Origin: Novosphingobium sp.
GTDB lineage: Bacteria; Pseudomonadota; Alphaproteobacteria; Sphingomonadales; Sphingomonadaceae
Assembly (NCBI GenBank): GCA_024236215.1
Contig: JACKKX010000001.1
Location: forward strand, 1,043,501-1,107,500
Length of the DNA: 64,000 bases
Reading direction: 5' to 3'
The notes below the pieces were generated by a model. That model saw only the letters and a list, made by a program, of their open reading frames with translations, was not told the origin of the DNA and ran no database searches. Position numbers and translations under genes: made by a program. Position 1 is the first letter of the stretch. Every line of letters begins with the position of its first letter. This document shows positions 1 to 6,612 of this stretch, one piece after another.

Positions 1-123
1 CGTGAGTTCTGCAAGGATCGCCTGGCCGCGTATAAATATCCGCGCATCGTCGAAATCATCGACGAATTGCCAAAGACGGTGACGGGCAAGGTGCTGCGCC
101 GCGAATTGCGCGACAACGCCTGA
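1..123 (+). CDS. AMP-forming acyl-CoA synthetase/ligase, C-terminal end (partial)
   Basis: Only the last 40 residues are inside the window. They contain the tail signature of the ANL superfamily (acyl-CoA synthetases and AMP-forming ligases): an AAYKYPR segment, then [15 protein letters not shown], whose Lys in TGK is the conserved C-terminal-domain lysine used for adenylation. The enzyme would activate a carboxylic acid to its CoA thioester through an acyl-AMP. The substrate cannot be told from this fragment. The gene converges on the barrel protein at 179-493, with a hairpin between them. The nearby P450 and, at the far end of the window, an acyl-CoA dehydrogenase fit a catabolic neighbourhood. 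Confidence 0.85.
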   Translation, partial: REFCKDRLAAYKYPRIVEIIDELPKTVTGKVLRRELRDNA

Positions 124-134
124 TTGCGGCCTTG

Positions 135-171
135 CCGGCCCTGCACCGGCGATCCGTCGATGCAGGGCCGG
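135..171. terminator. Hairpin between convergent genes (likely bidirectional terminator)
   Basis: The arms ccggccctgca (135-145) and tgcagggccgg (161-171) are perfectly complementary over 11 bp around a 15-nt loop. The hairpin lies 12 nt after the ligase stop codon and 7 nt before the stop codon of the gene on the other strand. There is no strong U tract, so its termination strength is uncertain. Confidence 0.6.
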
Positions 172-178
172 TCAGGAC

Positions 179-493
179 TTATTTGTCGTAGCTGAAGATC
201 TCTTCGACAAAGAGCAGCTTGTTTTCGGGCGAGATCGCATCCGACGGAGTCAGCGAAGCGCCGTTCTGCGCGAGCGAGGCAAGCGCCGTGGCCGCGTCCT
301 CGACCTCGTAGATCACGGCATAGCTGAAATCGGGATCGGCGAACTGCGTCGCATCGGCCTTGAACCTTTTGGCACCGACGAACCCGTCAAGCGCGCACAC
401 TTCGGGAACGTGATAGGTGTTGTACCACGCGTTGAACGCGTCTTCCTTGTCCGGCGACGACGGATTGGTCAGGGCAATCAGATATTTCGGCAT
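179..493 (-). CDS. Small dimeric alpha/beta-barrel-like protein (EthD/DUF4286-like)
   Basis: A 104-residue protein beginning MPKYLIALTNP. The start was chosen because AAAGGAA lies just upstream of this ATG; the longer reading frame upstream is not protein-like. The pattern of a first strand, then a long helix with FNAWYNTYHVPEV, then a FVGAKRFK strand is typical of ferredoxin-like dimeric barrel proteins of the EthD/Dabb type, in which HxPE-like residues line a small-molecule cavity. Proteins of this kind often sit beside sphingomonad P450 and ligase genes and may act on, or chaperone, aromatic or terpenoid intermediates. That role is inference from context. The P450 gene lies upstream on the same strand, 148 nt away. 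Confidence 0.6.
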   Translation of the reverse strand: MPKYLIALTNPSSPDKEDAFNAWYNTYHVPEVCALDGFVGAKRFKADATQFADPDFSYAVIYEVEDAATALASLAQNGASLTPSDAISPENKLLFVEEIFSYDK

Positions 494-641
494 TCGGTAT
501 TCCTTTCGGCCAGACATTACATTCGTTAAACAAAAACCGATTCCGTGGGCCGCGCGGTCACGCGCCGCGGCCACCGTGTCCCAGCCATGATTTCGACGAA
601 GGACATGCGACGGACAAACCCTCACAATCATGAACGCGCAT

Positions 642-1886
642 TCACCAGCTGGCCGGAAGCTCCTTGAGGCCGCGCAGCACGAAGGTCGGCCGCCACTTCG
701 GATTTTCCACGTCGTCGATGCGCAGATTCGGAATCCGGCGCAGCAGCGTCGTGAGCGCGACCTCGGCTTCGAGCCGCGCGAGCTGCGCGCCGAGGCAGAA
801 GTGAATACCACCGCCGAACGACAGCGGCCGCACGTTCGGCCGCGTGATGTCGAGCCGATCCGGATGATCGGGATAGACAGCCGGATCGTGATTGGCCGAG
901 CCGAGCAGACACATCACGTTGTCGCCCTGCGGAATTTTCACGCCGCCGATCTCGACATCCTCCATCGCGACGTGGTAGGTGAGCTGCACCGAGGAGTCGT
1001 AGCGCAGGAATTCCTCGATCGCGTTCGGCATCAGCGACAGGTTGGACTTCAGCAGTTCGAGCTGGTCCGGATTGCGATGCAGCGCCAGCAGCGCATTGCC
1101 GATCAGGTTCACCGTGGTCTCGTGACCCGCGCCGAACAGCAGGATGATGTTCGCGGTCAGCTCTTCGTTGCTGAGCTTGCTGCCGGCCTCTTCCGCCTGA
1201 ACCAGTTGAGTCGTCAGGTCGTCGCCCGGCTCGCGGCGGCGCAGATCGAACAGCCGCTGGAAATAGGCTTCGGAATTGGCGTGCGCGGCATTGGCCTCGT
1301 CGATCTCGGCGCGCGACAGCGGCACCGGATCGAGCAGACGGCCGCCGGTGCGCTCGCGCTTGAAGAAGATTTCGCGATCCGTCTCCGGAATGCCGAGCAT
1401 GTCGCAGATGACGATGACTGGCAGGCGGAACGCGAAGTCCGAGATCAGGTCCATGCGGCCCTGCCCGATCACCCGGTCGATCGAGTCGTCGACGATCGCC
1501 TGGATCTTCGGACGCATGTCCTCGACGCGGCGCGCCGTGAACGCCTTGACGACAAGGCCGCGCAGGCGGGTGTGGTCGGGCGGATCCTGCGTCAGCATCC
1601 AGCGGCCCATCGCGCGATAAACAGGCTCGTTCAGCGCTTCCGGCCAGCGGCGCGTGATGCGGGTGACGTAATCCTTGCCGAACCGCTTGTCGCGCAGCAC
1701 CAGCGCCGCGTCGGCATTGCGGCTGACGAGATAGCCGTTCAGCGCCGGCAGATGCAGCACCGGCGCGTGCGTGCGCAGCTTGTCGTAGGAGGGATAGGGA
1801 TCGCGGATGAAGTCCGGAGACAGCGGGTTGAACAGCGGCTGGGCGCTTGCCGTCTGGGTTGTAGCCCCTTGCAACTGCTCGTTCAT
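642..1886 (-). CDS. Cytochrome P450
   Basis: A 414-residue soluble bacterial P450. The start at MNEQLQG was chosen because GGGAGA precedes it; an upstream in-frame extension lacks a ribosome site. Visible motifs are the I-helix oxygen-activation segment AGHETT (residues 253-258), the K-helix ExxR (E292/R295) and the haem loop FGGGIHFCLG with the cysteine ligand at C364. It should monooxygenate a small hydrophobic substrate using external ferredoxin and reductase; no redox partner gene is visible here. The insertion sequence starting at 1980 lies only about 93 nt upstream of the ATG, so the native promoter may have been separated from the gene, or the element may drive it. Confidence 0.93.
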   Translation of the reverse strand: MNEQLQGATTQTASAQPLFNPLSPDFIRDPYPSYDKLRTHAPVLHLPALNGYLVSRNADAALVLRDKRFGKDYVTRITRRWPEALNEPVYRAMGRWMLTQDPPDHTRLRGLVVKAFTARRVEDMRPKIQAIVDDSIDRVIGQGRMDLISDFAFRLPVIVICDMLGIPETDREIFFKRERTGGRLLDPVPLSRAEIDEANAAHANSEAYFQRLFDLRRREPGDDLTTQLVQAEEAGSKLSNEELTANIILLFGAGHETTVNLIGNALLALHRNPDQLELLKSNLSLMPNAIEEFLRYDSSVQLTYHVAMEDVEIGGVKIPQGDNVMCLLGSANHDPAVYPDHPDRLDITRPNVRPLSFGGGIHFCLGAQLARLEAEVALTTLLRRIPNLRIDDVENPKWRPTFVLRGLKELPASW

Positions 1887-1979
1887 GAATGTCTCCCTGA
1901 AAATAGTTAATGCGATCACGCCGCGTTTGGCTGCCGTTTTACGCGATCCCGGACCGGAAGCACAAGACAATTATACCTG

Positions 1980-3642
1980 CATTCCCCAAGTGGCGTGGCG
2001 TTTGAGGTGAAGATCGCCTGTATCCGAGCGCTAGACAAGGATTTTCTGCCGCAAGCGGCACCTGCGGTCGCGCAGACTGCTGGATCTGGACGGATCAGAC
2101 CGCGAAGCCGCTGTTTCCTTGCCCAGGGGCGGCGTTTTTCAGCGCAGCGGACAGATCTGTCCAGCCGCTTTCGTTCAGTTTGAGCGTGGATCGCGATCAT
2201 GCGCATAGCGGTGGCGCTCGCAATCGGCGGATAGCGGCGAGGATGGCGCGTACCATCGTGCCGGTGACAGCGACCTCGGCCAGCTGGAAGGTGATGGTGC
2301 GGGCGTGACGGACCACACGTGCCCCGATCTTGATCAGCTTCAGTTGCAGGCTGGTCAACGACCAGTCGGCCATGGCCTCGGGCAGCTCGATGCAGCGCAA
2401 GAAGGTGGCCAGGTTGTACGCCAGGGCGTGCAGTTGCAGCCGCACCTCATTGTCGCGGAACTTCCGGCACGACAGCCGCGTCCAGCGAAAGGCGTATTTG
2501 CCCTCTTTGATGTGCTGCTCGGCGGTGCCGCGCTGGTTGTAGAACCGCACCACCCAGTCCGGCTCCATCGGCAGGTTGGTGACGATGAAGCCGACACGCG
2601 GGAACAGTTCGCCCGGATGCCATTCGATCTTGGCGATCACCCGGCGTTCCTTGTCCCAGGACGCCGCCTGATACTCGAATTCCTCGAAGAACCGCTTGAC
2701 CTTGGTCAGTGACGGCCGCCCGACAGGGCGCGTTAGCCGATGCGCGATCTTGTCCTTGAGGACCGCGTTTGCGGGCAGCCGGATGGCGTAGAAGAACCGC
2801 GCTTCTTCCAATCGCTCATAGATCGCCGGGATCGCGTAGGCAGCATCGGCCCGGAAGAACCTGCCACCAAGGTCGCGCTCCGCGTAGCGCGCAATGACGG
2901 GGTCGAGAACATCACGCCAGCCATCGGCGCTGTGGACGTTGCCATGGCGCAGGGCGCAGCGTTCCAGCATCCCGAACTGGTTGAACAGAAAGTTGGGGTG
3001 ATAGCAGCTACAGTCGAAATGGCCATTCCAGGCGGACCCTTCCTGGTCGCCATGGGTCGGGCTGACCGAGCTGTCCATGTCCAGAACGATGTACTTCAGC
3101 CCGTTACGGTCATGGAACCGGTCGATCCATTGCCCGTTCAGGTCGGCCAGCGCGGCACGGTTCCCGGCCAGAGCCAGCGTCTCGGTCTCGAACCGTCCCA
3201 TCTGCGATGCCGAGGCCGCTTGTGCATCGACCGCTCTGCCGCCGACAACTTGGCGCATGACCGGATCGCAGGCGAGACGGTTGGCGTCGTTGACATCCTC
3301 GTATCCGGCCAGCCGCCCAAAGACTGATTGCCGGAACAGGCCGTCGAGCCGATGGACCGTGTTCTTGCCAGAGCGAGTATCGCGCAGCGCCGCTGACGCC
3401 AAATCGGACAACCCGAGCGCGTCATCAAGCTCGCGCATCACCAGAAGGCCGCCGTCGGAACTGAGCTGCGTGCCGCGAAATTCCAGCCGCACGCGAGGGT
3501 CGAAATCCACCCGATCTGCCCGTTGCAAGCCCGCACCCTCTGGGTGATCCATGAAACGCGCCCCTCGCAGCCTTCAACACCATGTTTTATATAGGAAATA
3601 TAATGGTCAGGACAGCGAAATCAGCGCCTTACTTGGGAAATG
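1980..3642. mobile_element. IS1380-family insertion sequence
   Basis: The candidate ends are cattccccaagt (1980-1991) and its near-inverse acttgggaaatg (3631-3642), identical at 11 of 12 positions when one is reversed. This gives an element of about 1.66 kb, the normal length for IS1380. It encloses one full transposase gene. I see no convincing target-site duplication at these ends, so the exact boundaries are uncertain by a few bases, or one flank has been rearranged. Confidence 0.7.
2197..3552 (-). CDS. IS1380-family DDE transposase
   Basis: A 451-residue protein, full length for the family. It starts MDHPEGAGLQRADRV and contains the IS1380 features: an RGTQLSSDGGLL segment near the N-terminus, a first catalytic-Asp region VLDMDSSVSPTHGDQEG (about residue 160), GGRFFRADAAYA with a second Asp, and the C-terminal YNQRGTAEQHIKEGK segment carrying the conserved Glu. 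No stop or frameshift interrupts it, so it is probably active. It catalyses cut-and-paste movement of the surrounding element. Confidence 0.93.
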   Translation of the reverse strand: MDHPEGAGLQRADRVDFDPRVRLEFRGTQLSSDGGLLVMRELDDALGLSDLASAALRDTRSGKNTVHRLDGLFRQSVFGRLAGYEDVNDANRLACDPVMRQVVGGRAVDAQAASASQMGRFETETLALAGNRAALADLNGQWIDRFHDRNGLKYIVLDMDSSVSPTHGDQEGSAWNGHFDCSCYHPNFLFNQFGMLERCALRHGNVHSADGWRDVLDPVIARYAERDLGGRFFRADAAYAIPAIYERLEEARFFYAIRLPANAVLKDKIAHRLTRPVGRPSLTKVKRFFEEFEYQAASWDKERRVIAKIEWHPGELFPRVGFIVTNLPMEPDWVVRFYNQRGTAEQHIKEGKYAFRWTRLSCRKFRDNEVRLQLHALAYNLATFLRCIELPEAMADWSLTSLQLKLIKIGARVVRHARTITFQLAEVAVTGTMVRAILAAIRRLRAPPLCA

Positions 3643-3651
3643 TGGGATAAT

Positions 3652-3687
3652 GAATTCCAAGCCCGCCCGTGGGCGGGCTTGGAATTC
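3652..3687. terminator. Perfect 17-bp hairpin
   Basis: gaattccaagcccgccc and gggcgggcttggaattc form a 17-bp perfect stem around a 2-nt loop. It lies 10 nt beyond the IS1380 end and just downstream of the last gene of the DUF3768 cluster (minus strand), so it is best read as that operon's transcription terminator. It could also be a recombination or protein-binding site. Confidence 0.55.
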
Positions 3688-3697
3688 AGCGCCGCAT

Positions 3698-3892
3698 TCA
3701 GAACATTTCGAGCTGATCGCGCATTGGATCCCAGAAGCCGATATCGAGAGGCTTCTGGTTCCGACGCGGCAACATCGGCATATCGGCACGGCATTGCAGC
3801 TGTTCGCCAAGGGTGACGGGGCGCACGCCGGGCATGGTGATCTGGTCCGGATTGGATTCGGCGATGCGAACCGGCTGCTTCCGCTTGAGCAT
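3698..3892 (-). CDS. Small conserved plasmid/ICE-type hypothetical protein
   Basis: A 64-residue protein beginning MLKRKQPVRIAESNPDQ with a strong GAGGGAGG ribosome site. It includes TMPGVRPVTLGEQL and ends KPLDIGFWDPMRDQLEMF. I recognise the pattern from small proteins of alphaproteobacterial plasmids and integrative elements but know no function. It is the third gene of a tight cluster with the DUF3768 protein (13-nt gap). No membrane segment or metal motif is visible. Confidence 0.6.
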   Translation of the reverse strand: MLKRKQPVRIAESNPDQITMPGVRPVTLGEQLQCRADMPMLPRRNQKPLDIGFWDPMRDQLEMF

Positions 3893-3905
3893 CGGTCTGC
3901 CTCCC

Positions 3906-4289
3906 TCAATATTCGCTGGCAAGCATGATAGTGAGCACCCTCCGCGTAACCGCAGGATTGGCGGGGTCTTCGCTGCCGAACCGCAAGTCACTGTCGTAAG
4001 CATCGATCTTCCAGAATACGGTTGCGGAGGGACGCGCCGGGCGCGTCGTCGTCCAGCGACCATCGCCGACCTGATAGATCGCCCCGAAATCGCGCTCACC
4101 ATAAGGATCGTTGTCCGGCGTGAAGGCGTCGAATGTCTCGACCAGCTCGCGGACCCGCGACTGATCTTGCTCGGGCAAGGCCCGGAACCCCTCGGTTGCA
4201 ACGGCAATACAGGCCAAGCCCATCGCCTGCCGTGCCCTATCATTGAGCCGGGCAATCCGCTCGCTGCGGGAGAGTGTGCAAGCACTCAT
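3906..4289 (-). CDS. DUF3768 protein
   Basis: A 127-residue protein. The ATG at 4287-4289 was chosen over an upstream in-frame ATG because GGGAGGGG lies about 7 nt before it. The hallmarks of DUF3768 are all present: FDAFTPDNDPYGERDFG, FWKIDAYDSDLRFGSEDP and a C-terminal TRRVLTIMLASEY. The family is almost confined to alphaproteobacterial plasmids and mobile elements and its function is unknown. The start codon overlaps the end of the preceding small gene (ATGCAATGA), so the two are translationally coupled. Confidence 0.88.
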   Translation of the reverse strand: MSACTLSRSERIARLNDRARQAMGLACIAVATEGFRALPEQDQSRVRELVETFDAFTPDNDPYGERDFGAIYQVGDGRWTTTRPARPSATVFWKIDAYDSDLRFGSEDPANPAVTRRVLTIMLASEY

Positions 4290-4474
4290 TGCATTCCCCT
4301 CCCGCCGCACTCGCAGAGATGGACCAGCTCGCCGAAGTCCTCACGCTCGCCCAACTCCTCGGCAAGGTGCTGCACGGTGACGAACGGCAAGCCGTTTTCG
4401 TTGGCCAGCATCCGCAACCAGTCCTCGCGGCATTCGGCCCCGCAAGCCCGGTAGTTCAAGATTTGATCGTCCAT
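4286..4474 (-). CDS. Small cysteine-containing hypothetical protein
   Basis: A 62-residue protein starting MDDQILNYRACGAEC behind a GGAAGGAG ribosome site. Paired cysteines near both ends (CGAEC and CECGG) could bind a metal such as zinc; that is inference. It is the first gene of the DUF3768 cluster and overlaps it by 4 nt. Function unknown. Confidence 0.6.
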   Translation of the reverse strand: MDDQILNYRACGAECREDWLRMLANENGLPFVTVQHLAEELGEREDFGELVHLCECGGRGMQ

Positions 4475-5097
4475 CTGCCTAACTCCTTCCGGCAAAGCCG
4501 CAACCGACACGCGGCATGCGGCCTGCCTTCCGGCGAGGATGGGAGGGGGAGGTAAAACCGGAATCGATGCCCTTGGCGCGGGCCAGCGGGCACAGCCCGC
4601 CACACGGGGGCATCTACTTCCGGTTTCGGGAACGAGAGGGCAAAGCCTTTGGTGTTCCTGCCAGGGATCGTCCGGCGATCCAGCAAGAATGGCACCCTTG
4701 CAACGGCGCGAAGCCGACGGAGGTCCTGCGCGCGCGATCAGTGCGCCAGCGGGCCTCCGGCAATGAGAGAGGCAAGAGTGCCTGCGGGATAGCTCAGGAA
4801 TGCCGCGCCCTCAGGAGCGCAGAATGCGCGGGACAGAGCGCGTCCATCAGGAATTCCCGCTCCGCTTTCAAATGCTCCTGATCGTCACCCGAACGGGCCG
4901 GGACTACAGGCCTGGTCCGCGCCAGCGGATAGAGCAGGTCGCCCGCAAGGGCAGCGCTCCGATTACTGCCTTCACCCTGATCCGAACTGACTTGTGATCA
5001 GTCGAGCCACCGATGTTGGAAGTAAGCACCGATGAATGTTGCTTAAGAAGTCAATCCCTATAACATCTTGGCCACTTTATGAATTACACGAGAATCC
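4475..5097. other. Gene-poor spacer upstream of the defence operon
   Basis: 623 bases between two divergent transcription units. No convincing gene is visible. An open frame on the minus strand ending at the TGA complementary to 4794-4796 reads EHLKAEREFLMDALC and similar protein-like sequence, but has no upstream start codon or ribosome site, so it may be the tail of a decayed gene. The AT-richer part just before 5098 probably holds the promoter of the ATPase operon. Confidence 0.4.
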
Positions 5098-6612
5098 ATG
5101 CCCTCTGAGCCGCTCCAGATTCCAATCCCGCGCAGGACTGCGGATGCGACTCCTCACGCGGCATCGCTCATCCAGAGCTTGCGAGATATTGGCTATTCCT
5201 CGGAAACGGCGCTTGCCGACATCATGGACAACTCGATAACCGCTGGTGCGCGGAAGATCGAAATTCTGTCCGAAACGAATGCGATTGAACCGGCGATTGC
5301 TGTCCTCGACGATGGCTGGGGCATGACTTTGGACGAACTCGTTGAGGCGATGCGACCGGGCAGCAGCAATCCGCTCGATGATCGCGCCTCGGGCGATCTT
5401 GGGCGCTTCGGGCTGGGAATGAAAAGCGCCAGCTTCTCCCAGTGCAAGCGATTGACTGTCCTGACCCGAAAGAATGGCGCGACTTCTGCCGCGACCTGGG
5501 ACCTCGATGAGGTATCGCGAACCAACAAGTGGGAAATCGAACTTCACGACAACCTGTCAGACATTCCCTGGAGCGAAAGGCTTGGGGAACGGGGAACGCT
5601 GGTGGTCTGGCGATCGCTGGACAGGCTTTCGGGCGGAATAGAGAACGATCAGAGAAAGCGCGCGGAACATATCAATCGTCTGCTGGCAGAAGCCGAACGC
5701 CACATCAGGCTGGTGTTCCACCGCTTCATGACAGAAGACAAGCCACCGCTCGAAATAAGGCTGAACGGCAGAAAGCTCGACGCCCTTGATCCGTTCGGCA
5801 CCAAATTCCCCAAGCATCAAGCCGACAGGCCGGACCGGCTTGAACTCAAGAATGGATATGTCGAGTTTCAGAGCTTCACGCTTCCGCACCACAAGGAAAT
5901 CCCGACTGCCGACTGGAATGACCTGGGTGGTCCTGAAGGACACCTGCGAACACAGGGGTTCTATGTCTATCGAGGCAGACGTCTGATCATTGCCGGAAGC
6001 TGGCTCGGGATGGCGAGGCAGACCGAGTTGACCAAGCTGTGCCGTATCCGCGTCGATATTCCGAACACGATGGATTCCGACTGGAAGATCGATGTGAAGA
6101 AGGCATCGGCGCAGTTGCCTCCTGCTGTTCGTGAAAGGATGCGACTGCTCGTTGAACGGCTGGCCGTAACGTCAAAGCGCACCTACCAGCGCCGAGGGAA
6201 GAAGCTCGTGGACAACGAGTATTTACCGGTCTGGCAGCGCATCCAGCGAGATGGTTCCATCATCTATCGTCCGGACCTGGCTCACCCGGTTTTCGCCGAC
6301 TTCTCAGAGAAACTGCCAACTGATCTGCAGTCGGATTTCGCGAACCTCATCGGACTGATCGGCTCGTCGGTCCCGGTGGCATCGCTGCATTCGGACTTCG
6401 CTGGCTCCCCCGAAGACGTGAGAGCCGAGGATGCAGATGAACAGTCACTACGGCAACTCGCCGAGGCGATGATCCCGAGGCTTGTCGAGCAAGGCACCGA
6501 CAGAGAGCGAATTACGGAAATCCTCTGTCAGATCGAGCCGTTCAAGTCGGCTGCCGCAATCGCGCGGAATGTGGTCGGTGAAGTTCTCGAGGGGATCGAT
6601 TGGAATGACTGA
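5098..6612 (+). CDS. MORC-like GHKL ATPase of a restriction-type defence system
   Basis: A 504-residue protein with an N-terminal GHKL ATP-binding fold: N-box ALADIMDNS (D44, N45 chelating Mg-ATP), DDGWGM (71-76) and the ATP-lid GRFGLGMKSAS (102-112). The wording DNS..A, DDGWGM and GLGMKSAS is closest to MORC/MutL-type ATPases rather than histidine kinases, and no dimerization histidine is present. The C-terminal part (about 390-504) has no domain I can name. ATP-dependent clamping on DNA is the expected role in this family. It is the first of four overlapping genes: the next start codon lies inside its last 8 nt. It should therefore be made with the Z1 helicase. Confidence 0.85.
   Translation: MPSEPLQIPIPRRTADATPHAASLIQSLRDIGYSSETALADIMDNSITAGARKIEILSETNAIEPAIAVLDDGWGMTLDELVEAMRPGSSNPLDDRASGDLGRFGLGMKSASFSQCKRLTVLTRKNGATSAATWDLDEVSRTNKWEIELHDNLSDIPWSERLGERGTLVVWRSLDRLSGGIENDQRKRAEHINRLLAEAERHIRLVFHRFMTEDKPPLEIRLNGRKLDALDPFGTKFPKHQADRPDRLELKNGYVEFQSFTLPHHKEIPTADWNDLGGPEGHLRTQGFYVYRGRRLIIAGSWLGMARQTELTKLCRIRVDIPNTMDSDWKIDVKKASAQLPPAVRERMRLLVERLAVTSKRTYQRRGKKLVDNEYLPVWQRIQRDGSIIYRPDLAHPVFADFSEKLPTDLQSDFANLIGLIGSSVPVASLHSDFAGSPEDVRAEDADEQSLRQLAEAMIPRLVEQGTDRERITEILCQIEPFKSAAAIARNVVGEVLEGIDWND

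Noticed and set aside
630..1910. Long open frame on the + strand across the P450 gene
   Set aside because: It is the antisense shadow of a clear P450 with intact catalytic motifs; the composition (Gln/Arg/His rich) is typical of GC-rich antisense frames.
4784..4860. tRNA-like segment: gcggga ... tcccgc ends 77 nt apart with tagctcag near the front
   Set aside because: No T-loop (TTCRA), no matching D-stem and no acceptable anticodon stem-loop; the similarity is limited to the ends and one box.
4794..5000. Open minus-strand frame with protein-like sequence (EHLKAEREFLMDALC)
   Set aside because: No start codon with a ribosome site in frame and no recognisable family; noted under the intergenic entry only.
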